35,949 nt of DNA from Flavobacteriales bacterium (lineage in GTDB: Bacteria; Bacteroidota; Bacteroidia; Flavobacteriales_D; Crocinitomicaceae). Shown here one piece after another: positions 8,265 to 16,266 of this stretch. The notes beneath the pieces were generated by a model, which was given only the letters and a program-made list of their open reading frames with translations, was not told where the DNA came from and made no database searches. Every line of letters starts with the position of its first letter. Positions within the stretch are counted from its first letter, which is position 1. The position numbers and the translations under genes were made by a program. The DNA is taken from positions 1 through 35,949 of the forward strand of contig CANITF010000033.1 in the NCBI GenBank assembly GCA_947470515.1, in the 5' to 3' direction.

Positions 8265-9716
8265 TTAATAGTAAATCGCTCTTTGAACTTTCGTCACATG
8301 TTTTGCTAAACGAATAACTTGTTTTGTGTACCCGAATTCATTATCGTACCATGCATATAAAACAACATTTTTACCATCTATTGAAACGATAGTGGCATGT
8401 GAATCAAATACTGAACAGCATGTATTTCCAATAATATCGCTTGATACTAATTCTGGATCATACGAATAGAAGATTTGGTTTACCAACTCGCCATTCAAAG
8501 CAGCATCTTTGATCAAAGCATTAACTTCTTCAATAGAAGTATGTGCATTCAATTCAAGACTTAAAATTGCTAATGAACCATTTGGTGTTGGCACACGAAC
8601 AGCGTTAGCCGTTAATTTGTCTTTCAATTCTGGTATAACTTTCGTTACTGCATTTCCAGCTCCCGTAGAAGTTATAACCATATTTACTGCAGCTGCACGA
8701 CCTCTTCTTGGTTTTTTGTGCATGTTATCCAATAAATTTTGGTCATTTGTATAGGCATGAACTGTTTCAATGTGACCTTTTACAACGCCATATGTGTCAT
8801 TTATGACCTTTAAAATTGGTGAGATAGCATTTGTTGTACAAGAGGCAGCTGAGAAAATATTTTCTGATTCTACATCCAAGTCGTTTTGATTGATTCCGTA
8901 AACTACATTTGGAATTTCTTTTCCAGGAGCCGTTAATAATACTTTAGAAACTCCTTTTGCTTGTAAATGTCTTGATAAAGCTGTTCTATCTGTGAAGACT
9001 CCAGTGTTATCAATGACCAACGCATTTTTCAATCCATATTGCGTGTAATCAATATCTTCAGGATTATTTCCATCAATCATTTTTACAATTTGACCGTTGA
9101 TAATCAATGATTTATTTTCTAAGTCCTCAATTACAGATCCTTTAAAAGCGCCATGAACGGAATCATTTCTTAACAAAGACGCTCGTTTAATAATATCTGC
9201 ATCTGAAGAACCACGTGTTACAATTGCTCTTAATCTTAATTGTTGACCTTTACCTGCTTGTTTGATCAACTCGCGCGCAGCTAAACGGCCAATTCTACCA
9301 AAACCAAATAAAACAACATCTCTAGGTTCAAAAGAATTACTTGCCGTTTTACCGAAATTTGCAAGTTTTTCATCTAAAAATTCTGCTTTTGAACTATAAT
9401 TATTTTGTTCAGCTAACCACTCACTCGATAATTTTCCAATATCTAATTTAGAAGGAGCAAGGTCCATGTGCAATATCTGTTCAGCCAATTCTGAAGAAGT
9501 AAACACATCAATCGGTTTATTAACTACTTTTCTTGCATATTCATGAAGGTTTAAAATTTCGGAGATTGTTACATCTGTCAAGTTATTACGGAAAAGTACC
9601 AATTCAATACCTTTGTCATAAAGTAGTTCACCAACTTTACTTGATAGTTTAACAGCAGCACGTTCTCTTTCAACATGCGATTTTAATTCTTTTTCGTAAC
9701 CTAATGCAGCCTCCAT
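8265..9716 (-). CDS. gap: glyceraldehyde-3-phosphate dehydrogenase, long form
   Basis: The enzyme interconverts glyceraldehyde-3-phosphate and 1,3-bisphosphoglycerate with NAD(P) in glycolysis or gluconeogenesis. The protein has 483 residues against about 335 for the usual enzyme. Residues 1-132 are an extra helical domain, and the Rossmann motif GFGRIGRLAAREL starts near 138. The catalytic Cys293 is in SAASCTTNAISP. The HAYTNDQ segment, the KPRRGRAAAVNM substrate loop and the C-terminal YDNEFGY are all present, so the catalytic core is intact. Long forms like this are known in Bacteroidota. I cannot tell NAD from NADP preference. It is transcribed alone, and its 3' end uses the shared terminator at 8212-8252. 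Confidence 0.93.
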   Translation of the reverse strand: MEAALGYEKELKSHVERERAAVKLSSKVGELLYDKGIELVLFRNNLTDVTISEILNLHEYARKVVNKPIDVFTSSELAEQILHMDLAPSKLDIGKLSSEWLAEQNNYSSKAEFLDEKLANFGKTASNSFEPRDVVLFGFGRIGRLAARELIKQAGKGQQLRLRAIVTRGSSDADIIKRASLLRNDSVHGAFKGSVIEDLENKSLIINGQIVKMIDGNNPEDIDYTQYGLKNALVIDNTGVFTDRTALSRHLQAKGVSKVLLTAPGKEIPNVVYGINQNDLDVESENIFSAASCTTNAISPILKVINDTYGVVKGHIETVHAYTNDQNLLDNMHKKPRRGRAAAVNMVITSTGAGNAVTKVIPELKDKLTANAVRVPTPNGSLAILSLELNAHTSIEEVNALIKDAALNGELVNQIFYSYDPELVSSDIIGNTCCSVFDSHATIVSIDGKNVVLYAWYDNEFGYTKQVIRLAKHVTKVQRAIYY

Positions 9717-9765
9717 TTGTTTGATTTAAAGAGTGTTAATTAATAGTGATATAAACGGTATTTAG

Positions 9766-9800
9766 CAAAAAAGGCTCCCCACGTTAAGTAGAAAGCCTTT
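9766..9800 (-). terminator. intrinsic terminator of the sigma factor gene
   Basis: On the minus strand, AAAGGCT and AGCCTTT pair (9794-9800 with 9770-9776). The inner bases extend the stem through G-U wobbles to a five-base loop, and a U-run follows. The wobbles pair only in the minus-strand RNA, which fixes the direction. Confidence 0.7.
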
Positions 9801-9807
9801 ATATTTT

Positions 9808-10674
9808 TTATCCCAAATATGCTTTGAGCAACTTATTTCTAGATGTATGTCGCAATCTGCGAATCGCTTTTTCTTTTATTTGTCGAACACGCTCACGAGT
9901 CAAATTGAATTTAGATCCAATCTCTTCAAGTGTCAATCCATGATTCATTCCAATTCCAAAGAACAAACGAATAATTTCACGTTCCTTATCTGTTAACGTA
10001 CTCAATGAACGTTCGATTTCTTTTTGTAATGACTCAGCCATTAAAGCATGATCTGCTTTTGGTGAATCTGCATTTGCCATAACATCCATTAATGTTCCGC
10101 CATCCTCAGAAGTTGATAGGGGAGCATCCATTGATACGTGACGACCAGAAACATTTAAACTTTCCTTGATTTTATCTTCAGGAACTTCTAGTGCCTCAGC
10201 CAATTCTTCAGCTGATGGTGGACGTTCGAATTCTTGTTCTAATCTTGAAAACGCTTTGTTGATTTTATTTAATGAACCAACTTGGTTTAATGGAAGACGA
10301 ACAATACGCGCTTGTTCAGCTAATGCTTGTAAAATGGATTGACGAATCCACCATACGGCGTATGAAATGAATTTAAATCCACGTGTCTCATCAAATTTTT
10401 GTGCTGCTTTAATCAATCCTAAATTACCTTCATTAATTAAATCTGGTAAAGTTAATCCTTGATTCTGATATTGTTTTGCAACAGATACAACGAAACGTAA
10501 ATTCGCTCTTGTCAATTTCTCTAAGGCTTGTTGATCACCTTGCTTAATTTTCCTAGCTAATTCTACCTCTTGCTCTGCTGTTATTAACTCTTCTTTACCA
10601 ATGTCTTGTAAGTATTTATCAAGTGATTGACTCTCGCGATTGGTAATCGACTTCGTAATTTTTAGCTGTCTCAT
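9808..10674 (-). CDS. rpoD: primary RNA polymerase sigma factor (RpoD/SigA)
   Basis: This 288-residue sigma-70 factor directs RNA polymerase to housekeeping promoters. It lacks region 1.1, as Bacteroidota primary sigmas do. Region 1.2 is near residues 18-47 ([15 protein letters not shown]). Region 2 spans about 55-120, with [18 protein letters not shown] and the -10 recognition and melting segment [11 protein letters not shown]. Region 3 starts at RIVRLPLNQ. Region 4 ends the protein, with [14 protein letters not shown] and the helix-turn-helix [19 protein letters not shown] near-consensus promoter lies upstream and a terminator downstream, so the gene appears to be a single unit. An AGGAG-like sequence lies 12 bases before the ATG. 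Confidence 0.96.
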   Translation of the reverse strand: MRQLKITKSITNRESQSLDKYLQDIGKEELITAEQEVELARKIKQGDQQALEKLTRANLRFVVSVAKQYQNQGLTLPDLINEGNLGLIKAAQKFDETRGFKFISYAVWWIRQSILQALAEQARIVRLPLNQVGSLNKINKAFSRLEQEFERPPSAEELAEALEVPEDKIKESLNVSGRHVSMDAPLSTSEDGGTLMDVMANADSPKADHALMAESLQKEIERSLSTLTDKEREIIRLFFGIGMNHGLTLEEIGSKFNLTRERVRQIKEKAIRRLRHTSRNKLLKAYLG

Positions 10675-10721
10675 TCTGTTATGACTCCTCTTTTTTCAAT
10701 TAGTAATGGGGAAAATGGATG

Positions 10722-10754
10722 CAAAGGTACAACCAAAATATATAGATTTCCAAA
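10722..10754 (-). promoter_or_regulatory. Bacteroidota-type promoter for rpoD
   Basis: On the minus strand, TTTG (10754-10751) and TACCTTTG (10729-10722) are separated by 21 bases. They match the -33/-7 consensus. The predicted leader is about 40 bases and contains a purine-rich AGAGGAG sequence. Confidence 0.65.
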
Positions 10755-10812
10755 AAAATCTTTACAATTTTTTAACATACCCTCTTGTCAATAATCGTGC
10801 CTTTTTACTGAT

Positions 10813-12285
10813 TTACAACCCAAAGCCGTAATAATTCTTCTTACCACTAGCGCTTAGTACTTCTAGCAAAATCCCCTTATTGGCACCATTTAATTTTGAT
10901 GTTAATTTTTCTACTGTATCAACCTGTTCATTATTTACTTTTGTTATGATCATTCCCGGCTGAATTCCAATTGATTTTAATTTTCCAGCAGTTAATGTCT
11001 CAATCTTGACACCGTAGGTAATATTGAGTTCTTTCTTTTCTTTACTGTTTAATTCTATAAATGTTGCTCCCAGCGCATAATTTTTGGCAATTTCTTCCTT
11101 GGAAATTAACGATGTCTCGCCGTCTTGGTTACGTAAAACAAGCTCCTTTATTTCTTCGCTTCCACTTTTGGTTCTAATAGTTAATGAAACTTTGTCTCCA
11201 GGTCGACGTTTTCCAATTTCTTCTTGCAACTCAGCAACAGAATTTACTTCTCTCGTTCCAATTTTAAGAATTACATCGCCCGCTTTTACTCCTGCTTTTT
11301 CCGCACTTCCACCATCTGTAACTTCCGAAATGAAAACACCTTTAATACTTGACAATGAATTCTTTTCTTTGATTTCTTGGTTGATATCAGCAATTTGAAC
11401 ACCAAGAAAACCTCTTTGAACAATTCCATAATCAATTAAATCACGCATTACTTTTTGAACTAGATTCACTGGTATTGCAAATGAATAACCTGAATAACTG
11501 CCCGTTTGTGAAGCAATTGCAGTATTAATTCCAACCAATTCACCTTTGGTATTTACCAATGCTCCGCCGCTATTACCAGGATTCACCGCAGCATCCGTTT
11601 GAATAAATGATTCTATTGGAACAACATTTTGCTGCGTTCGATCTGACAATAAATTAATATTTCGAGCTTTCGCAGATACGATTCCAGCGGTAACTGTAGA
11701 AGTTAGGTTGAATGGATTTCCAACAGCTAATACCCATTCTCCAATTCTTAAATTATCACTGTTTCCGATAGGAATAGGTTGAAATCCTGTTCCTTCGATT
11801 TTTAAAACAGCAATATCAGTTGAAGGATCAGCACCAACCAATTTGGCTGTATATTTCGTATTGTCATTTAAGATAACCTCTATTTCACTTGCATCTTCAA
11901 TTACGTGATTGTTGGTTACGATATATCCTTCGGATGAAATAATTACACCTGAACCGGACCCAGCACCATATTGTTTGTATTCTTGTCCGCCGGCACCTGG
12001 ACCATAAAAGAATTCCTGAAAAGGATCTCGTTGAAAGGATGTTTTTACAACTTTCGTTGTTACGTGAACGACTGAGTTTATTGAGCTTTCAGATGCTGCA
12101 ATAAAATCTGGTCCAATAGGATTTGTTCCATCAAAATTTACAGCTCGCGCATTGTACAACCTATTTCCATCAATTACCTCGTCGGATAAACTGGAATACG
12201 ATGTAGCGTTAAACATTAAAAAAGCGCCGAGTGGGAGCATTCCTCCAATAAGACCCAATCCAAAAAGTTTAAAGTTATTTTTCAT
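10813..12285 (-). CDS. HtrA/DegQ-family periplasmic serine protease
   Basis: This 490-residue protein has an N-terminal hydrophobic segment (residues 6-26), either a signal peptide or an inner-membrane anchor. The trypsin-like domain covers about 65-275. Its triad is visible: His127 in VTNNHVI, Asp157 in STDIAVLKI and Ser239 in NPGNSGGAL. Two PDZ domains follow at about 285-385 (GFLGVQI, AGVKAGDVILKIG) and 395-490 (IGIQPGMIITKVN). The family degrades or refolds misfolded envelope proteins. The second PDZ is shorter than the first. The gene is divergent from dapF, with a 131-bp shared upstream region. I saw no sigma-E-like or heat-shock site there. Confidence 0.94.
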   Translation of the reverse strand: MKNNFKLFGLGLIGGMLPLGAFLMFNATSYSSLSDEVIDGNRLYNARAVNFDGTNPIGPDFIAASESSINSVVHVTTKVVKTSFQRDPFQEFFYGPGAGGQEYKQYGAGSGSGVIISSEGYIVTNNHVIEDASEIEVILNDNTKYTAKLVGADPSTDIAVLKIEGTGFQPIPIGNSDNLRIGEWVLAVGNPFNLTSTVTAGIVSAKARNINLLSDRTQQNVVPIESFIQTDAAVNPGNSGGALVNTKGELVGINTAIASQTGSYSGYSFAIPVNLVQKVMRDLIDYGIVQRGFLGVQIADINQEIKEKNSLSSIKGVFISEVTDGGSAEKAGVKAGDVILKIGTREVNSVAELQEEIGKRRPGDKVSLTIRTKSGSEEIKELVLRNQDGETSLISKEEIAKNYALGATFIELNSKEKKELNITYGVKIETLTAGKLKSIGIQPGMIITKVNNEQVDTVEKLTSKLNGANKGILLEVLSASGKKNYYGFGL

Positions 12286-12391
12286 GATATTTTAAATTTG
12301 ACTGCAATAATAACGACATGAACCATTGTTTTGTTACGCTGTGGCTGTTAAAGAATGTTAAGCAAAATTCAATTTATTAGAACGAATAAAC

Positions 12392-12399
12392 TAACTTTG
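12392..12399 (+). promoter_or_regulatory. -7 promoter element for the dapF operon
   Basis: TAACTTTG is an exact match to TAnnTTTG and lies 17 bases before the dapF ATG. No clear TTTG sits 19-21 bases upstream, so the -33 element is weak or absent. Confidence 0.4.
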
Positions 12400-12416
12400 T
12401 TTTAAACATTATTTTG

Positions 12417-13199
12417 ATGCTCATTCACTTTCAAAAATATCAAGGAACTGGGAACGATTTTGTTATGTTGGACAATTTAAATGGTCAATATAATGACTTG
12501 TCGATTGCTCAAATTGTTCAGATATGTGATCGTCGTTTTGGTATTGGTGCTGATGGGTTGATTAAAATAAATAGGCACGATTCACTCGATTTCGAGATTG
12601 ATTATTACAATTCAGATGGTTCTAAAAGTTTTTGTGGAAATGGTGCAAGATGTTCTGTTGCTTTTGCTAAAACCATAGGAATTGATGTACTTAACACGCG
12701 TTTTTCAGCAATTGATGGCGAACATTCAGCTCAAATGAATAATGAAACTATCACTTTAGATATGTTGCCTGTAAATTTTGTTAATCAGGTAGATAAGTCA
12801 TTTGTTATAAATACAGGTTCGCCGCATTATATTCGATTTGTTGAGAATTTAGGAAATGAGAATATTGTTTCTGAAGGAAGGCAAATTCGCTATTCAGAAC
12901 CTTACAAAAAGGAAGGGATTAACGTTAATTTGGTTGAATTAACGGATGCTAATTCTATCAAAATTGCAACGTATGAAAGAGGTGTTGAAGACGAAACGTT
13001 ATCATGTGGAACAGGTGCAACTGCTTGCGCATTGATTGTAGGATTTTCTGAAAATAGGATGGGTAAAAATGAAATCGCAGTTCAAGTTAAAGGTGGATAT
13101 CTAAAAGTTGATTTTGACTATCTTGGGAATGGTTCATTCACGAATATCAAATTAATTGGGCCTTCAGAGTTTGTTTTTAAAGGAGAAATAAATGTCTGA
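12417..13199 (+). CDS. dapF: diaminopimelate epimerase
   Basis: It converts LL-diaminopimelate to the meso form, the precursor of lysine and of the peptidoglycan cross-link residue, in the cytoplasm. The 260-residue protein has the two-fold epimerase layout. Catalytic Cys73 lies in SFCGNGARC and Cys197 in LSCGTGATAC, and the N-terminal QGTGNDF substrate loop is present. The ATG at 12417 is chosen over the TTG at 12414, directly before it. It is the first gene of a six-gene run; the next gene overlaps its stop by 8 bases. Confidence 0.96.
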   Translation: MLIHFQKYQGTGNDFVMLDNLNGQYNDLSIAQIVQICDRRFGIGADGLIKINRHDSLDFEIDYYNSDGSKSFCGNGARCSVAFAKTIGIDVLNTRFSAIDGEHSAQMNNETITLDMLPVNFVNQVDKSFVINTGSPHYIRFVENLGNENIVSEGRQIRYSEPYKKEGINVNLVELTDANSIKIATYERGVEDETLSCGTGATACALIVGFSENRMGKNEIAVQVKGGYLKVDFDYLGNGSFTNIKLIGPSEFVFKGEINV

Positions 13200-13722
13200 T
13201 TTCAACTTTGGAATTATTTCAAATTTAAAAGAATCTTCAGTTTTCAATAAAGGCTATTTTCTTTGGATTTGGCATGCAGATAAAATACCTCCACATATTG
13301 GTTGTTCAATAAATGGGTATTATTATAGCCTCAAAGTAAATGGCAAAGATGAAGGTATTCTGACTTCCAAAGTAGTTTCAGTGATTGAGAATAAAAAAAT
13401 ACCGAGTGTATTTGTTCAACTTAAAAAGGATTTTAGTCCCAGCGAGATTCGGTCAATTTTCTCAAACTATCAACAAGCTGAATCAACAAAAAACACCTGT
13501 TTAACACCAATAACTGAGCTATTTCAGTGTTCTGACTCAATTTTTCAGCTCAGTGAATTGTTGAAATATTTAAAAGAGAGAGGTGAAATTGAAACTTTTT
13601 TTGGATTAAATTTGACCGAAGATTATAGAAATCTACCTAATTATTCCCGAGATGACATTACAAGTCGTTTGCTTAAATTAGAAAATGTTAAAAGCGAAAA
13701 ACATACACCTTCGATCGGTTGA
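13192..13722 (+). CDS. conserved-looking protein of unknown function in the dapF operon
   Basis: This 176-residue protein has no signal peptide or membrane segment, so it is probably cytoplasmic. The start overlaps dapF (ATGTCTGA) and has AGGAG eight bases upstream, consistent with translational coupling. Visible features are an aromatic N-terminal region (GYFLWIWHADKIPPHIGCSING), a central SVFVQLKKDFSPSEI segment and a polar C-terminal third with a helical SELLKYLKERGE stretch. I do not recognise a family. Its position between dapF and an acetyltransferase, upstream of mltG, suggests a link to cell-wall precursors or envelope work, but this is only guilt by association. The end overlaps the next gene by 38 bases. 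Confidence 0.75.
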   Translation: MSDFNFGIISNLKESSVFNKGYFLWIWHADKIPPHIGCSINGYYYSLKVNGKDEGILTSKVVSVIENKKIPSVFVQLKKDFSPSEIRSIFSNYQQAESTKNTCLTPITELFQCSDSIFQLSELLKYLKERGEIETFFGLNLTEDYRNLPNYSRDDITSRLLKLENVKSEKHTPSIG

Positions 13723-14206
13723 ACCGTCGGACGCAACAAAATTATTGTTGTGGGAAAATAATCCAGCTCATTGGAAGGTGACGGATACGGAAGTTCCATT
13801 TTCAATGCATGGTATTTTGCAATTAATTGAGCAACAGCAACACATTCGGTCTTCAGGACAATTGCGCTTAATGATTTGTTTAAATAATTCTGATGAAGCC
13901 GTTGGAGCGATAGATTTATATGATGTTGATTTTCGAAATGGAAATGCAGCTGTAGGAATCTTAATAGGAGAAGGTCACCACAAACAAAAAGGCTATGCCC
14001 GCGAAAGTTTAGAATTGATGATTACGTATGCATCCGAGTTTCTAGCGATGCACAATTTATATTGCTCTATTCAATCTACAAATCCGGAAAGTGTTCGCTT
14101 ATTCGAATCATGTGGATTTGAGAAAATAGGAGTCAGGAAAGAATGGTTTTTAATAAAAGGTCAACGCGTTGACGAAATTATGTTTCAATTATGTCTAGAA
14201 AAGTAG
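13685..14206 (+). CDS. GNAT-family N-acetyltransferase
   Basis: This 173-residue protein resembles the RimJ/RimL-type (Acetyltransf_3) branch of the GNAT fold. It transfers an acetyl group from acetyl-CoA to an amine. The start LRSVEPSDATKLLLWENNP is typical of the branch. The acetyl-CoA loop is at HKQKGYARESL (Q/R-x-x-G-x-G/A form), and the C-terminal NPESVRLFESCGFEKIGVRKEW is the classic last beta-alpha unit. The substrate cannot be predicted; it could be a ribosomal protein N-terminus, an amino sugar or a small amine. The gene overlaps both neighbours, by 38 bases upstream and 16 downstream, so it belongs to the dapF-mltG operon. Confidence 0.9.
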   Translation: MLKAKNIHLRSVEPSDATKLLLWENNPAHWKVTDTEVPFSMHGILQLIEQQQHIRSSGQLRLMICLNNSDEAVGAIDLYDVDFRNGNAAVGILIGEGHHKQKGYARESLELMITYASEFLAMHNLYCSIQSTNPESVRLFESCGFEKIGVRKEWFLIKGQRVDEIMFQLCLEK

Positions 14207-15255
14207 TAATTATCATTGCTGTAGTAGCTGTTGTTGGTGGAATCATATTATTCCCAAAGATATCCTTGTATTTGAGTAGTAGAGCGGAAACTACCAATTC
14301 CTCAAATGTTGAGTTTTTCATTAGTGCACAACTTGATGCGAATGATTTAGCCCAAGAATTACAAAGAAAAGGGATTATAGATGATATCGATGCATTCGTG
14401 AAGGTTGCTGAATATAAAGGGTTGAACAAAGACAATATTGCCCTTGGTAAATATGTAATCGAAGCGAACTCGCAATATCGTACAATTTTGAACGGATTCA
14501 AATTAAATGAGGCTGGAAACGGAAACGGTGAAGTGGAAGTGAATGTAACGTTTAACAATTGCCGCGATATTTACCAACTAGCTAGTAAAGTGTGCGCTAA
14601 TGTCATGATAGACAGTACGAAACTTGTTTCATATCTGAATGACGCAGAAACATTAAAAAAATATGGATTCTCTCAAGAACAATTGCCAGCACTCTTTTTA
14701 CCGAATACATACAAAATGTATTACGATACAGATGAAAAAGTATTCGTTGAGCGCATGGCAAAGGAATTCAAGAATTTTTGGACCCCAGAACGAATTGTTA
14801 AATTGAAAAAAGTTGGACTTAATTCGCCGTCAGAAGCCGTGACTTTGGCAAGTATTGTTTATTCTGAACAAGCAAGAAATACTGCTGAATGGCCTATAAT
14901 TGCTGGTTTATATTTGAATAGAATCAAACAAGGTATAAAATTACAATCTGATCCAACGTTCAAATTTTGTTGGGGAGATAAATTGGATGGCGTTCAACGC
15001 TTATTGAACGTTCACAAAGAAATTGATTGTTCCTACAATACATACAAAATTAGTGGTTTGCCTCCAGGTCCAATTTGTATTCCACCGTCAGAAGTGGTTG
15101 ATGCGGTTTTGAATCGAGATAATAACAATTATATTTTTATGATGGCGAAACCTGATTATTCAGGATTACATGATTTTGCTGTTGAATATTCAATTCACCA
15201 ACGTTATGCTTCGATTTATCAAGCTTGGTTGGCAAAAGAACTCTTAAACCAATAG
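14191..15255 (+). CDS. mltG: endolytic murein transglycosylase MltG (YceG-like)
   Basis: It cuts nascent glycan strands at the inner membrane and so sets peptidoglycan strand length. The 354-residue protein has one N-terminal transmembrane helix (about 4-27). A LysM-like small domain follows (about 38-100), then the YceG catalytic domain. The catalytic Glu226 sits in TLASIVYSEQAR. The hallmark segments KLQSDPT and YNTYKISGLPPGPICIP are present. Length and order match the family. The start overlaps the acetyltransferase by 16 bases, and the next gene begins two bases after the stop. Confidence 0.95.
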   Translation: MSRKVVIIIAVVAVVGGIILFPKISLYLSSRAETTNSSNVEFFISAQLDANDLAQELQRKGIIDDIDAFVKVAEYKGLNKDNIALGKYVIEANSQYRTILNGFKLNEAGNGNGEVEVNVTFNNCRDIYQLASKVCANVMIDSTKLVSYLNDAETLKKYGFSQEQLPALFLPNTYKMYYDTDEKVFVERMAKEFKNFWTPERIVKLKKVGLNSPSEAVTLASIVYSEQARNTAEWPIIAGLYLNRIKQGIKLQSDPTFKFCWGDKLDGVQRLLNVHKEIDCSYNTYKISGLPPGPICIPPSEVVDAVLNRDNNNYIFMMAKPDYSGLHDFAVEYSIHQRYASIYQAWLAKELLNQ

Positions 15256-15257
15256 AA

Positions 15258-16256
15258 ATGTCAGATCAAAAAAGAAGAAATTTCTTAAAACTTGGACTAA
15301 TCGGTGCTGCAATCGGATTGGTGAAACCATTTAAAGCGGGTGAATTAGTTGCTCAATCTTTCGAAGCAAAAATTGATGGTCCGATTGTTATTTCAACGTG
15401 GAATCATGGATTAGCAGCCAATGCAGCTGCATGGGAAGTGTTGAGAGTTGGTGGAAATGCGATTGATGCTGTTGAAAAAGGTGTTCGCGTAACCGAATCT
15501 GATTTGACAAATAGAAGTGTTGGAATCGGAGGAATGCCTGATAGAGATGGACATGTAACGTTAGATGCATGTATTATGGATCATGAATCGCGATGTGGTT
15601 CTGTTGCTTTTTTGGAAGGAATAGGTCATCCAATATCTGTTGCGCGTGCTATTATGGACAAAACACAACACGTTATGTTGGTTGGAGCAGGAGCCAAGAA
15701 ATTTGCTTTGGAACATGGGTTTGACACCATCAAAACACCGATACCAGAAGTCAAAGCGGAATACAAAAAATGGAAAAAAGAAAATGAAGATCTTTTCAAA
15801 AAGCCTGAAATAAACCATGAAAACCATGATACGATTGGTTTAATCGCAATGGATAAGAAAGGAAATTTGAGCGGTGCTTGTACCACAAGTGGATGGGCGT
15901 ATAAAATGCATGGTCGAGTAGGTGATTCACCAATTATTGGGGCAGGACTTTTCGTTGATAATGAAATCGGTGCAGCTTGTGCTACTGGTTTAGGCGAAGC
16001 GATAATTCGTATTGCTGGAAGTCATACAGTTGTAGAATTAATGCGTCATGGTTATTCTCCAATGGATGCTTGTCGATTAGCTGTAGAACGAATTATTTCA
16101 AAGCACAAGGATTTGACAAACTTACAAGCTGGTTTTATTGCAATCGATAAAAATGGCGTTGTCGGTTCTTATTCTGTCTACAATGGATTCAATTACGCAT
16201 TAAAAACGGACACAGAAGAAAAGATGGTAGATGCACCATTTAATCGTAATTGGTAG
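15258..16256 (+). CDS. N4-(beta-N-acetylglucosaminyl)-L-asparaginase (glycosylasparaginase)
   Basis: This Ntn hydrolase cleaves the GlcNAc-Asn bond left when N-glycoproteins are degraded. The start is ATG 15258, because KRRNFLKLGLIGAAIGL is a twin-arginine signal and an upstream TTG would only add residues. The 332-residue precursor should cleave itself before Thr192 (NHDTIG) to expose the nucleophile. GWAYKMHGRVGDSPIIGAG and ACATGLGEAIIR are family signatures and bind substrate. A homologous enzyme is known from Elizabethkingia. The Tat signal predicts periplasmic export in a folded state. The beta-mannosidase gene follows after ten bases, giving a coherent N-glycan-breakdown pair. Confidence 0.93.
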   Translation: MSDQKRRNFLKLGLIGAAIGLVKPFKAGELVAQSFEAKIDGPIVISTWNHGLAANAAAWEVLRVGGNAIDAVEKGVRVTESDLTNRSVGIGGMPDRDGHVTLDACIMDHESRCGSVAFLEGIGHPISVARAIMDKTQHVMLVGAGAKKFALEHGFDTIKTPIPEVKAEYKKWKKENEDLFKKPEINHENHDTIGLIAMDKKGNLSGACTTSGWAYKMHGRVGDSPIIGAGLFVDNEIGAACATGLGEAIIRIAGSHTVVELMRHGYSPMDACRLAVERIISKHKDLTNLQAGFIAIDKNGVVGSYSVYNGFNYALKTDTEEKMVDAPFNRNW

Positions 16257-16266
16257 AATAAATTCA

